18,977 bases of DNA, from positions 1-18,977 of the forward strand of contig CAYOHP010000122.1 in the NCBI GenBank assembly GCA_964403795.1. Reading direction: 5' to 3'. Of the stretch, positions 1 to 6,823 are shown one piece after another (the stretch's first letter is position 1; the number at the start of each line of letters is the position of its first letter). The notes below the pieces were generated by a model. That model was not told the DNA's origin and did not search any database. It saw only the letters and a program-made list of their open reading frames with translations. Origin of the DNA: CAYOHP01 sp964403795 [NCBI: uncultured bacterium] (GTDB lineage Bacteria; Muiribacteriota; UBA6191; CAZXTJ01). Made by a program: the position numbers and the translations under genes.

Positions 1-1
1 C

Positions 2-292
2 GAGATGGAAGAGATCAACCCCGAGTTCGAGCGGACCGACGTGGTGGTGGTGATCGGGGCCAACGACGTGGTCAACCCGGCAGCCCGCCACGATACCGCC
101 AGCCCGATCTACGGGATGCCGATCCTCGACGTCGACCACGCCAAGAACGTGGTGGTGCTCAAGCGCTCGATGCGCCCGGGGTTTGCCGGCATCGACAACG
201 AGCTCTTCTACAACCCCCGGACCTACATGCTCTTCGGCGACGCCCGGGAGTCGGTCTCGAAGCTGGTCAAGGAAGTGAAGGGCCTGGGGTAG
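2..292 (+). CDS. pntB: NAD(P) transhydrogenase subunit beta, 3' end (partial)
   Basis: This is the C-terminal 96 codons of the beta subunit of the proton-translocating NAD(P)+ transhydrogenase, which exchanges hydride between NADH and NADP+ using the proton gradient. The visible part is the cytoplasmic NADP(H)-binding domain III. It contains GANDVVNPAA, the motif SPIYGMPIL, the segment VVVLKRSM, and the late GYAG-like GFAGIDNELF followed by FGDARE, all in the family's usual order and ending at its usual C-terminus. The gene begins upstream of the window; the ATG at position 5 is internal, not a start. It is followed by a 41-bp gap and then by a gene converging on it from the minus strand. Confidence 0.94.
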   Translation, partial: EMEEINPEFERTDVVVVIGANDVVNPAARHDTASPIYGMPILDVDHAKNVVVLKRSMRPGFAGIDNELFYNPRTYMLFGDARESVSKLVKEVKGLG

Positions 293-313
293 GACCGCCT
301 CCAGGGCGCCCTC

Positions 314-334
314 GGAGCCGGGGGATCAGGCTCC
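314..334. terminator. Possible shared terminator hairpin between convergent genes
   Basis: GGAGCC (314-319) and GGCTCC (329-334) form a 6-bp stem with a 9-nt loop, in the gap between pntB and the converging dehydrogenase and touching the latter's stop codon. A palindrome AGGGCGCCCT lies just before it at 303-312. There is no T-tract on either strand, so the call rests on position and symmetry only. Confidence 0.3.
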
Positions 335-1056
335 TAGAAGTCGACTTCCTTGCCCTCGTGGAAGAATTTCCCGGTGGCGCCGCCGTCCGGGAGCAGGGCC
401 AGGTGCAGGGCCGAGAGGGCGGCGTCCTCGGGACTGGTAGGGGCCTCCGGACCGCCCATGTCGGTCCGCACCCATCCCGGGTCGAGAGCGTTGACCAGGA
501 TCTCGGTGCCCTCGAGTTCGGCGGCGAGCAGGCGGGTGTAGGCGTTCAAGGCCGCTTTCGAGATCCGGTAGCTGGGGGCCGAAACCCCGTCCTCGGGCGG
601 TCCCGAGATGCGTCCCCAGGCCGAGGACACGTTGATGATCCGTCCCCAGTCCGATCTGCGGATCAGCGGCAGGAGCGCCCGGGTGAGCTGGATCGTCCCC
701 ACCAGGTTCACCGCCAGGGTGGCCTCGAGGGCATCCCGGGCGATGTCCGAGGGACGGGCATCGCGATCGATGAGCACTCCACCGTTGTTGACCAGGATGT
801 CGAGGCGACCCGGGTCGGAGGCGACCCTCCGGGCCAGCGCTTCGATCGAGGTGGGACTCCTGAGGTCGAGCAGCTCGCCGCGGGAACGGTGGGGCAGCTC
901 GTCGGCGAGGTCGCGGGCCTGGGTGAGGTCGCGTCCGGCCACCAGGACCTGGGCGCCTTCGGAGGCGAACTTCCTGGCGATGGCCAGACCGAGGCCCCGG
1001 GTCCCCCCGGTGACCAGTGCTACCCGGTTCTCGAGCGCCGCCGTCACGCCCTTCAT
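334..1056 (-). CDS. SDR-family NAD(P)-dependent oxidoreductase
   Basis: A 240-residue classical short-chain dehydrogenase/reductase, a cytoplasmic Rossmann-fold enzyme. It has the cofactor motif TGGTRGLG (residues 16-23), an NNGG version of the usual NNAG motif (90-93), catalytic Asn118, Ser145 in NVSSAWG, and the YRISK motif giving Tyr163 and Lys167. DPGWVRTDMGG (192-202) is the segment that normally contacts the nicotinamide; its resemblance to carbonyl-reductase-type SDRs is a weak hint. Gly40-Arg41 after the second strand suggests NADP(H) preference. The substrate cannot be inferred. The start ATG has no strong ribosome-binding site; a GTG at 1047 is an alternative. It is divergent from malQ with 53 bp between starts and probably monocistronic. 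Confidence 0.9.
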   Translation of the reverse strand: MKGVTAALENRVALVTGGTRGLGLAIARKFASEGAQVLVAGRDLTQARDLADELPHRSRGELLDLRSPTSIEALARRVASDPGRLDILVNNGGVLIDRDARPSDIARDALEATLAVNLVGTIQLTRALLPLIRRSDWGRIINVSSAWGRISGPPEDGVSAPSYRISKAALNAYTRLLAAELEGTEILVNALDPGWVRTDMGGPEAPTSPEDAALSALHLALLPDGGATGKFFHEGKEVDF

Positions 1057-1091
1057 GTACCATGGCCGCGGCCTGGGTGCCTCCCTCGGGG

Positions 1092-1100
1092 GGCGGGAGG
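1092..1100 (+). promoter_or_regulatory. Ribosome-binding site of malQ
   Basis: GGCGGGAGG ends 9 nt before the ATG at 1110. It selects this start over the in-frame ATGs further upstream, which overlap the divergent dehydrogenase. Confidence 0.7.
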
Positions 1101-1109
1101 TCCATAGCG

Positions 1110-2609
1110 ATGAAGCTCGAACGTGGTTGTGGTGCGGTCCTGCATGTGACCTCGCTCCCGGGGCGCTTCGGGATCGGCGACCTGGGTCCCGAGGCGTACC
1201 GCTTCGTCGAGTTCCTGGCCGCCGCCGGGCAGTCGGTCTGGCAGGTGATGCCGCTGGGGCCGACCGGGTTCGGCGACTCTCCCTACCAGTGCTTCTCGGC
1301 CTTCGCCGGGAACCCCATGCTGGTGAGTCCCGACCTGTTGGTGGAAGAAGGCTGGCTGGCCGCCGATGACCTGGCTTCCGTACCGTCGTTCCCGGCCGCG
1401 GCCGTGGCCTACTCCGACGTCATCCCCTGGAAGGAGGCCCTGCTGGCCAAGGCCCACCGGGGCTTCCGGGAGCGCGCCACCCCCTGGCAGAAGGAGCGCT
1501 TCGAGGCCTTCCGCAGGGCGCCTTCGATCGCGGTGTGGCTCAGGGACTATGCCCTGTTCCGGACCCTGAAGGAGCACCATGGCGGTGCCGAGTGGGTGAG
1601 CTGGGATCCGGCCCTCGCCCACCGCGAGCCCCGGGCCCTGGAGACGGCCCGACAGAAGTACTCCCTGGAGATCGAGCGGCACGAGTTCCTCCAGTTCGTG
1701 TTCTTCCGCCAGTGGGCCGCGCTGCGCGACCATGCCCGGCTCTCCGGCATCCGACTCCTGGGGGACGTGCCGATCTTCGTGGCCCACGATTCGGCCGATG
1801 CCTGGGCCCATCGCAACCAGTTCCGCCTCGACTCAGAGGGCCGTCCCGTGGTGGTCGCCGGGGTACCCCCGGACTACTTCAGTCCTACCGGGCAGCTCTG
1901 GGGCAATCCCCTCTACGACTGGTGCGCCATGGAGGCCGACGGGTTCGCCTGGTGGGTGGCGCGGCTGCGTACCCTGTTCTCGCTCGTCGACATGATCCGG
2001 CTGGACCACTTCCGGGGATTCCAGGCGTTCTGGGAGATTCCCGCCACCGAGACCACCGCCATCGGCGGCAAGTGGGTGGAGGCGCCGGGCGAGGCCCTGT
2101 TCGCCCGCATCCGCGACCAGCTGGGCGACCCCCCGATCGTGGCCGAGGACCTCGGTGTCATCACGCCTCCGGTGCGTTCGCTGCGCGACGGCTTCGGCTT
2201 CCCGGGGATGAAGGTGCTCCAGTTCGCCTTCGGATCCGGCCCGGATGCCGAGTACCTGCCCCATAACTTCCCCCGGCATGCGGTGGTCTACACCGGGACC
2301 CACGACAACGACACCACCGAGGGCTGGTTCGACAAGGCCGGGTCCGCCGAGCGGGAGGGCTTCGCCCGGTACGTGGGCTCGCATGACAGCGCGGCCTCGG
2401 CCCTGATCCGGCTGGCCTACGCCTCGGTTGCCGACCTGGCCCTCGTTCCCATGCAGGACTTCCTGGGCCTAGGGTCGGAGGCCCGCATGAACACGCCGGG
2501 GCGCCGGGAGGGGAACTGGTCGTGGCGGTTCACCTGGAACCAGGTGGAGTCCGGGCTCGCCGAGCGCCTCGCCAAGCTGGCCTACGGCTACGGGCGGGTA
2601 CGCAGGTAG
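1110..2609 (+). CDS. malQ: 4-alpha-glucanotransferase (amylomaltase, GH77)
   Basis: A 499-residue cytoplasmic glycoside hydrolase family 77 enzyme that transfers glucan segments between maltooligosaccharides in maltodextrin or glycogen metabolism. The length equals that of the short bacterial amylomaltases. The N-terminus has the family signature HVTSLPGRFGIGDLG, then WQVMPLGPTG and SPYQ. The catalytic set is visible: nucleophile Asp299 in RLDHFRGF, acid/base Glu346 in VAEDLG, and Asp399 in THDNDT. These match the spacing known for the Thermus enzyme. NTPGRREGNWSWR near the C-terminus is also typical. The open frame extends upstream to 1017, but homology begins at MKLERGCG and an RBS precedes 1110. 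No other glycogen genes lie nearby. Confidence 0.95.
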   Translation: MKLERGCGAVLHVTSLPGRFGIGDLGPEAYRFVEFLAAAGQSVWQVMPLGPTGFGDSPYQCFSAFAGNPMLVSPDLLVEEGWLAADDLASVPSFPAAAVAYSDVIPWKEALLAKAHRGFRERATPWQKERFEAFRRAPSIAVWLRDYALFRTLKEHHGGAEWVSWDPALAHREPRALETARQKYSLEIERHEFLQFVFFRQWAALRDHARLSGIRLLGDVPIFVAHDSADAWAHRNQFRLDSEGRPVVVAGVPPDYFSPTGQLWGNPLYDWCAMEADGFAWWVARLRTLFSLVDMIRLDHFRGFQAFWEIPATETTAIGGKWVEAPGEALFARIRDQLGDPPIVAEDLGVITPPVRSLRDGFGFPGMKVLQFAFGSGPDAEYLPHNFPRHAVVYTGTHDNDTTEGWFDKAGSAEREGFARYVGSHDSAASALIRLAYASVADLALVPMQDFLGLGSEARMNTPGRREGNWSWRFTWNQVESGLAERLAKLAYGYGRVRR

Positions 2610-2701
2610 CGCCGGGAGGGCGCCGGGCGAGGGGCCCCGGGGGAGCAGCCTAGGCGGCGCGGGTCGGCGCGCGAGCCCCTTGCGGGCGAGCTGCCAGCCG
2701 A

Positions 2702-3112
2702 CTAGGGCTCCTGGCCGGCATCCTCCGGCTCGGAGGCCTCTTCCTCGGCCGACTCGTCGGCGAGGTCCTGGTCATACGGATCGACGAAGTGCATGGCGAA
2801 GGTGTGGATGGTGACCATGGTCCCGTCCACGGAGAGGGTGCCCTGCACCTCGACCAGGACGTCGATGCGGTCGCTGGCCTCCTGGGCGAGGCGGCGCCCC
2901 ATGTCGTCGAGGACGATGTCGTAGGACTCGCCGTCCTCGGTGTTCAGGAGGAAGCCGACCACCCGGGTCTCCCCGTCCTCGTCGGTCTCCACCAGGCTCG
3001 AGACCCCGCCCCAGGCGTCGATGGGGGAGAGCTCCTCGTCGAGCTCCTGGGTGGCGGACGGGCTCGCCAGGAGGAGAAGGGCCAGCATCGCTACGGAGGA
3101 GATTCTCGCCAT
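2702..3112 (-). CDS. Small secreted acidic protein, unknown function
   Basis: A 136-residue protein that I do not recognise by family. It begins with a classic signal peptide: MARISS, a hydrophobic run of Ala/Leu to about residue 15, then a small-residue cleavage region SPSATQ. The mature part has alternating short beta-like segments (RVVGFLL, YDIVLDD, RIDVLVEVQGTL, TMVTIHTF), which suggests a small OB-like barrel. It ends in a roughly 25-residue Asp/Glu-rich tail. An upstream in-frame ATG at 3127 is possible, but the GGGCGG between the two ATGs favours 3112. It converges on malQ and follows gltA in the same direction, separated by a strong hairpin, so it probably has its own promoter. Confidence 0.72.
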   Translation of the reverse strand: MARISSVAMLALLLLASPSATQELDEELSPIDAWGGVSSLVETDEDGETRVVGFLLNTEDGESYDIVLDDMGRRLAQEASDRIDVLVEVQGTLSVDGTMVTIHTFAMHFVDPYDQDLADESAEEEASEPEDAGQEP

Positions 3113-3177
3113 GGCAGGACCGCCCATCTGGTAGGAAGCTACGACCCCAGCCTTGCACAGGTTGCGGTCCGATGCCA

Positions 3178-3223
3178 GGGGTCCCGGGGCGGCGGCCCGG
3201 GACCCCGGGGAACCGACCCGGGG
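3178..3223 (-). terminator. GC-rich terminator hairpin(s) downstream of gltA
   Basis: A perfect 11-bp stem, arms 3178-3188 and 3196-3206 with a 7-nt loop, lies 34 bp past the gltA stop. An overlapping alternative 7-bp stem pairs 3203-3209 with 3217-3223; both cannot form at once. Neither is followed by a T-run, so release may be weak or factor-assisted. It separates gltA from the secreted-protein gene. Confidence 0.6.
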
Positions 3224-3239
3224 CCGCTCCCCGCGGCGA

Positions 3240-4526
3240 CTAGCCGCGCTTCTCGAGGGGCAGGAAGTCCCGACGCGGGCTCCCGGTGTAGAGCTGCCGG
3301 GGCCGGGCGATCTTCTGTTCCTTGTCCATGATCATCTCCTGCCACTGGGCGAGCCAGCCGGCGGTGCGGGGCACCGCGAACAGGACCGGGAACATGGCGA
3401 CCGGGAACCCCATGGCTTCGTAGATGATCCCCGAGTAGAAGTCGACGTTGGGGTAGAGCTTCCGCTCCACGAAGTACTCGTCCTCCAGGGCGATCCGTTC
3501 CAGCTCCGTGGCGATGGCGATCTTCGGGTTCTTCCCGGTCACCTCGAAGACCTCGTCGGCGGCCTTCTTGATGATGCGTGCCCGGGGGTCGTAGTTCTTG
3601 TAGACCCGGTGGCCGAAGCCCATCAGCAGGCGCTTCTTCTCCTTGACGCCCTTCACGAACTCGGGGACGTTCTTCACGTCGCCGATCTCGTCGAGCATCT
3701 GCAGCACCTTCTCGTTGGCGCCGCCGTGGAGCGGTCCGTAGAGGGCGGCGGCCGCCGCCGCGGTGGCCACGTAGGGATCGGTCTCGGAGCTGCCCACGAT
3801 CCGCATGGAACTGGTCGAGCAGTTCTGCTCGTGGTCGGCATGCAGGATGAAGAGGACCTCCAGGGCCCGCTCCAGCGCCGGGTTCACCTTGTACTGCCGC
3901 TCGCTCATGCGAAACAGCATGGACAGGAAGTTCCCGGTGTAGCTCAGGTCGTTGTCGGGATAGACGTAGGGAAGTCCCTTGGACTTGCGGTACGAGAAGG
4001 CCGCCATGGTCGGCATCTTGGCGATCAGGCGCACGATCTGGCGGGCCCGGATGGCGGCGTCCCGCACCTTGTTGCACTCCGGGTAGAAGGTCGACAGGGC
4101 GGCCACCGTCGAGACCAGCACGCCCATGGGGTGGGCCGTGTACTGGAAGCCGTCCATGAACTTCTTCAGGTTCTCGTGGAGGAAGGTATGGACGGTGATG
4201 TCCTTGACCCAGTCGTCGAGCTGCTTGCGGGTGGGCAGCTCCCCGTTCAGGATCAGGTAGCTCACCTCGAGATGGGTGCACTTCTCGGCCAGGACCTCGA
4301 TCGGGTAGCCGCGGTACTCGAGGATCCCCTTGTCGCCGTCGATGAAGGTGATCGCCGACTTGCACGACGCGGTGTTCTTGAAGGCCGGGTCGTAGCTCAT
4401 GAGCCCGAAGTCGTCCTCGGAGGTCTTGATCTGGCGCAGCGTCATGGCATCGATGGCGCCGTCCTCGATCGGGACCTCGTAGGTCTTGCCGGTGCGATTG
4501 TCGGTGATGGTCAAGGTGTCGGCCAT
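3240..4526 (-). CDS. gltA: Citrate (Si)-synthase, type II
   Basis: A 428-residue cytoplasmic enzyme that condenses oxaloacetate and acetyl-CoA to citrate, the entry step of the TCA cycle. Length and motifs fit hexameric type II (E. coli-like) citrate synthase. The catalytic residues are His267 in PLHGGAN, His306 in GFGHRVYK and Asp362 in PNVDFYSG, nearly the E. coli numbering. Oxaloacetate-binding HADHEQNCSTSSMR (229-242) and C-terminal RPRQLYTG are also intact. The start at MADTLTIT is preceded on the minus strand by a purine-rich AGAGGGAA about 8 nt upstream; the frame's earlier ATG at 4559 adds only a non-homologous stretch. It lies 87 bp downstream of the receiver-protein gene in the same direction, but a promoter-like element suggests separate transcription. 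Confidence 0.97.
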   Translation of the reverse strand: MADTLTITDNRTGKTYEVPIEDGAIDAMTLRQIKTSEDDFGLMSYDPAFKNTASCKSAITFIDGDKGILEYRGYPIEVLAEKCTHLEVSYLILNGELPTRKQLDDWVKDITVHTFLHENLKKFMDGFQYTAHPMGVLVSTVAALSTFYPECNKVRDAAIRARQIVRLIAKMPTMAAFSYRKSKGLPYVYPDNDLSYTGNFLSMLFRMSERQYKVNPALERALEVLFILHADHEQNCSTSSMRIVGSSETDPYVATAAAAAALYGPLHGGANEKVLQMLDEIGDVKNVPEFVKGVKEKKRLLMGFGHRVYKNYDPRARIIKKAADEVFEVTGKNPKIAIATELERIALEDEYFVERKLYPNVDFYSGIIYEAMGFPVAMFPVLFAVPRTAGWLAQWQEMIMDKEQKIARPRQLYTGSPRRDFLPLEKRG

Positions 4527-4557
4527 GCGAAGTTCCCTCTTCCTCCCGGTCCCGCGC

Positions 4558-4588
4558 ACTGTACCAGACGGTACTGGCGGCCGGTCGA
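4558..4588 (-). promoter_or_regulatory. Candidate gltA promoter with overlapping inverted repeat
   Basis: Read on the minus strand, TCGACC (4588-4583) and TACAGT (4563-4558) resemble -35 and -10 boxes with a 19-bp spacer, slightly long. An inverted repeat GTACC-AGAC-GGTAC (4561-4574) overlaps the -10 box and could be an operator. Each box matches consensus at four of six positions, so this is tentative. Confidence 0.35.
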
Positions 4589-4613
4589 GGGGGAAGGTGG
4601 CCGGTCAGGCTCC

Positions 4614-5186
4614 TCACATGCCGGAACGCCACCGGGCGAGGAGGTCCCGGAGTCCGGAGAGGGCCGGCCTGCATGCGTCGGACCGGTCGGGTCCGGTCGC
4701 CGCCAGGGCATCGATCGCCTGACGCAGCGCGGCAGGCAGGCCCTCGGGGGGGGGCGGGGACCCGGACGGGCCGGGGGCCACCGGGCGGGAGCCGGCGGTA
4801 CCCCGGAGCGGTTCCGGCAGCCAGGGGATCAGGGAGGAGACCAGGGTGGCGGCGTCGATCGGCTTGGTCAGGTAGTCGTCGCAGCCGGCGTCGATCGCCT
4901 TCTCCCGGTCGCCGGGCATGGCGTGGGCGGTCAGGGCCACCACCGGCAGTCCCGCCAGCCGGGGATCGGCACGGATCCGGCCCGCCACGTGGTAGCCGTC
5001 GAGCCCGGGCAGGGCGAGGTCCAGGAGCACCAGGTCGGGGAGGGGGTCCTCCGCCAGGCGCTCCATGGCGACCAGGCCGCTGGCCGCCTCCAGCACGGTC
5101 CAGCCGGCAGCCTCGAGGATGCGATGGACCAGCCGGCGATTGTGGGGGTTGTCCTCGACGTGGAGGATCCGGGGCGGGCGGCTCAC
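4614..5186 (-). CDS. Stand-alone response-regulator receiver protein
   Basis: A 190-residue protein: one CheY-like receiver domain (residues 5-122), a Pro/Gly/Ser-rich linker (about 128-148) and a short helical tail (about 149-190), with no DNA-binding domain. The phosphorylation set is complete: Glu11-Asp12, phospho-acceptor Asp56 in VLLDLALPG, Thr86 in ALTAH and Lys108 in LTKPID. It closely resembles DivK-type receivers that act by protein contact in phosphorelays. The start is GTG, overlapping the kinase stop as GTGA, with GAGGAG five bases upstream (5192-5197). It is the last gene of a three-gene kinase operon and the likely target of one or both kinases. A run of nine identical bases (4746-4754) lies in the linker. 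The tail resembles that of the hybrid kinase. Confidence 0.93.
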   Translation of the reverse strand: MSRPPRILHVEDNPHNRRLVHRILEAAGWTVLEAASGLVAMERLAEDPLPDLVLLDLALPGLDGYHVAGRIRADPRLAGLPVVALTAHAMPGDREKAIDAGCDDYLTKPIDAATLVSSLIPWLPEPLRGTAGSRPVAPGPSGSPPPPEGLPAALRQAIDALAATGPDRSDACRPALSGLRDLLARWRSGM

Positions 5187-6823
5187 GCGGTCTCCTCGGG
5201 CGGGTCGGTCGGCAACAGGACGGTGAAGGTGGAGCCCTCCCCCACCCGGCTCTCGAGGGTGAGGGTGCCGCCCATCAGCTCCACCAGCTGGCGTGAGATG
5301 GTGAGGCCGAGCCCGGTGCCGCCGTGCTGTCGTTCGGGACCCTGGTCCTGCTGTCCGAAGGGTTCGAAGATGCGGTCATGGGCACTCTCGGGGATCCCCG
5401 GGCCGGTGTCCCGGACGCGCAGGCGGAAGCGCCCGTGTCCGTCCGAGTCGAGCAGCATCTCCACCGAGCCCCGGGTGGTGAACTTCAGGGCGTTGGAGAC
5501 CAGGTTCAGGGCCACCTGGTGGAGGCGCTTGGGATCGGCCCAAGGGGCGGGGGCATCCCGGTCGCGGCGGATCTCGAACTCCACCCCCGGATGCACGGGC
5601 AGGCCCGAGGCGACCGCCCGGACCCGGGCGACCAGCTCGTCGACGTCGGTGGCTCCGCAGTGGACCTCCATCCGCCCGGCCTCCACCTTGGAGACGTCGA
5701 GCAGGTCGTTGATGAGGGCGAGCAGGTGGTGGGCGGAGGAGTGGATGGTGTCGAGGTCCTCCCGCTGCGAGGGGGTGAGCGGCCCCTGGTATTCCTGGCG
5801 CAGCAGGTCGGAGAACCCGATGATGCTGTTCAGGGGCGTGCGCAGCTCGTGGGAGATGGTGGCCAGGAAGTCCGACTTGGCCTTGGCGGCTGCCTCCACG
5901 TCCTGCTTCTGGATCCGGAGCAGGTCGTTGGCGTTCTCCAGCCGGAGGGCTTCCGCCTGGAGCTGCCGGGTGCGGGCCTCGACCTCGCGTTCGAGATCCT
6001 GGCTCTCGCCCCGGAGCCGGTCTTCCCGCTCGGCCACGGCGCGGCTCATGGTGTTGAAGGCCCGGGCCAGGTCCAGGAGCTCGCCTCGCCCTTCCTCGGG
6101 CAGCGGGGCGTGGACCAGCTCACCCTCGGCGATCGAGCGGGCCCGCTCCGAGACGCGGTGGATGGAACGCTGCAGCGACCGACCCAGGCCGTAGGCGGAG
6201 AGGCTGCCCAGGAGCGCGATCGCCAGCCCCATGGCCACCGCCTCGTTGACCGCCCGGTTGCGGGCGGCGTTCAGGTCTCCCATGCCGAACCCGATGGCGA
6301 GGCTCCCGATGGCCTTCTTGGGGGCCGCATCCCCGTCCGGCCCGGTGGTCCCGGTCCAGTCCAGGGGGTCGACCGGGATCCGGGGCGGAGCCGCCATCTC
6401 GACCGCCGCGGTCACCGCCAGGACCTCGGCGAGGACCGCCACCTCGGGTTCGACCGGAGGCCGGCCTCCGGGGACCGCACCCGGGCTGCGGTCGGCCACC
6501 CTCCCGCCACCGGTTCCCTCCGACCGGAAGAGCTCCGCCCCGTCCTCGTCATAGACCGCCACCCAGGCCGTCCCGGGACGTGCCAGCAGGCGGGTGACCA
6601 TGGCATCCGCCTGGATCCCGGTCCGGTCCTTGCCCGCCACATATACGGAGATGGCGTCGGCCAGGTCCCGGGCGTACTCCACCCCACGGTTGCGGAAGTT
6701 GTCCTGCAGCACGGTCGTCAGGCTGCGGTGGACCCACCAGGCCACCACCGAAGCCAGTGCCAGGGAATGGAGGACCAGGAGCAGCGCGAGCTCCCGGACC
6801 AGGCTCCCACCCGGGCGATTCAG
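5183..6823 (-). CDS. Membrane sensor histidine kinase with periplasmic Cache-like domain
   Basis: A 546-residue inner-membrane kinase. Layout: transmembrane helix 1 (about 11-31), a periplasmic region (about 34-192) containing AWVAVYDEDGAEL typical of Cache/PDC sensors, transmembrane helix 2 (about 194-214), HAMP (about 215-268), a coiled coil (about 268-315), HisKA with His325 in SHELRTP, and HATPase with N-box Asn440/Asn444, G1 DTGPGIP (472-478), F-box FEPFG and G2 GGTGLGL (501-507). All catalytic boxes are intact. No ATG or GTG start precedes helix 1 in a sensible place. The best start is CTG, overlapping the upstream stop as CTGA, with GAGGGGGG six bases before it (6830-6837). It is the second gene of the phosphorelay operon, followed by the receiver gene with a GTGA overlap. 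Confidence 0.92.
   Translation of the reverse strand: MNRPGGSLVRELALLLVLHSLALASVVAWWVHRSLTTVLQDNFRNRGVEYARDLADAISVYVAGKDRTGIQADAMVTRLLARPGTAWVAVYDEDGAELFRSEGTGGGRVADRSPGAVPGGRPPVEPEVAVLAEVLAVTAAVEMAAPPRIPVDPLDWTGTTGPDGDAAPKKAIGSLAIGFGMGDLNAARNRAVNEAVAMGLAIALLGSLSAYGLGRSLQRSIHRVSERARSIAEGELVHAPLPEEGRGELLDLARAFNTMSRAVAEREDRLRGESQDLEREVEARTRQLQAEALRLENANDLLRIQKQDVEAAAKAKSDFLATISHELRTPLNSIIGFSDLLRQEYQGPLTPSQREDLDTIHSSAHHLLALINDLLDVSKVEAGRMEVHCGATDVDELVARVRAVASGLPVHPGVEFEIRRDRDAPAPWADPKRLHQVALNLVSNALKFTTRGSVEMLLDSDGHGRFRLRVRDTGPGIPESAHDRIFEPFGQQDQGPERQHGGTGLGLTISRQLVELMGGTLTLESRVGEGSTFTVLLPTDPPEETA

Noticed and set aside
1017-1109. Upstream start of malQ adding 31 residues
   Set aside because: The extension overlaps the divergent dehydrogenase start, has no RBS and is not part of the GH77 fold; 1110 has a good RBS.
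2610-2701. Terminator between malQ and the secreted-protein gene
   Set aside because: Only short four-base stems could be drawn in this very GC-rich 92-bp convergent gap, with no T-run; not better than chance.
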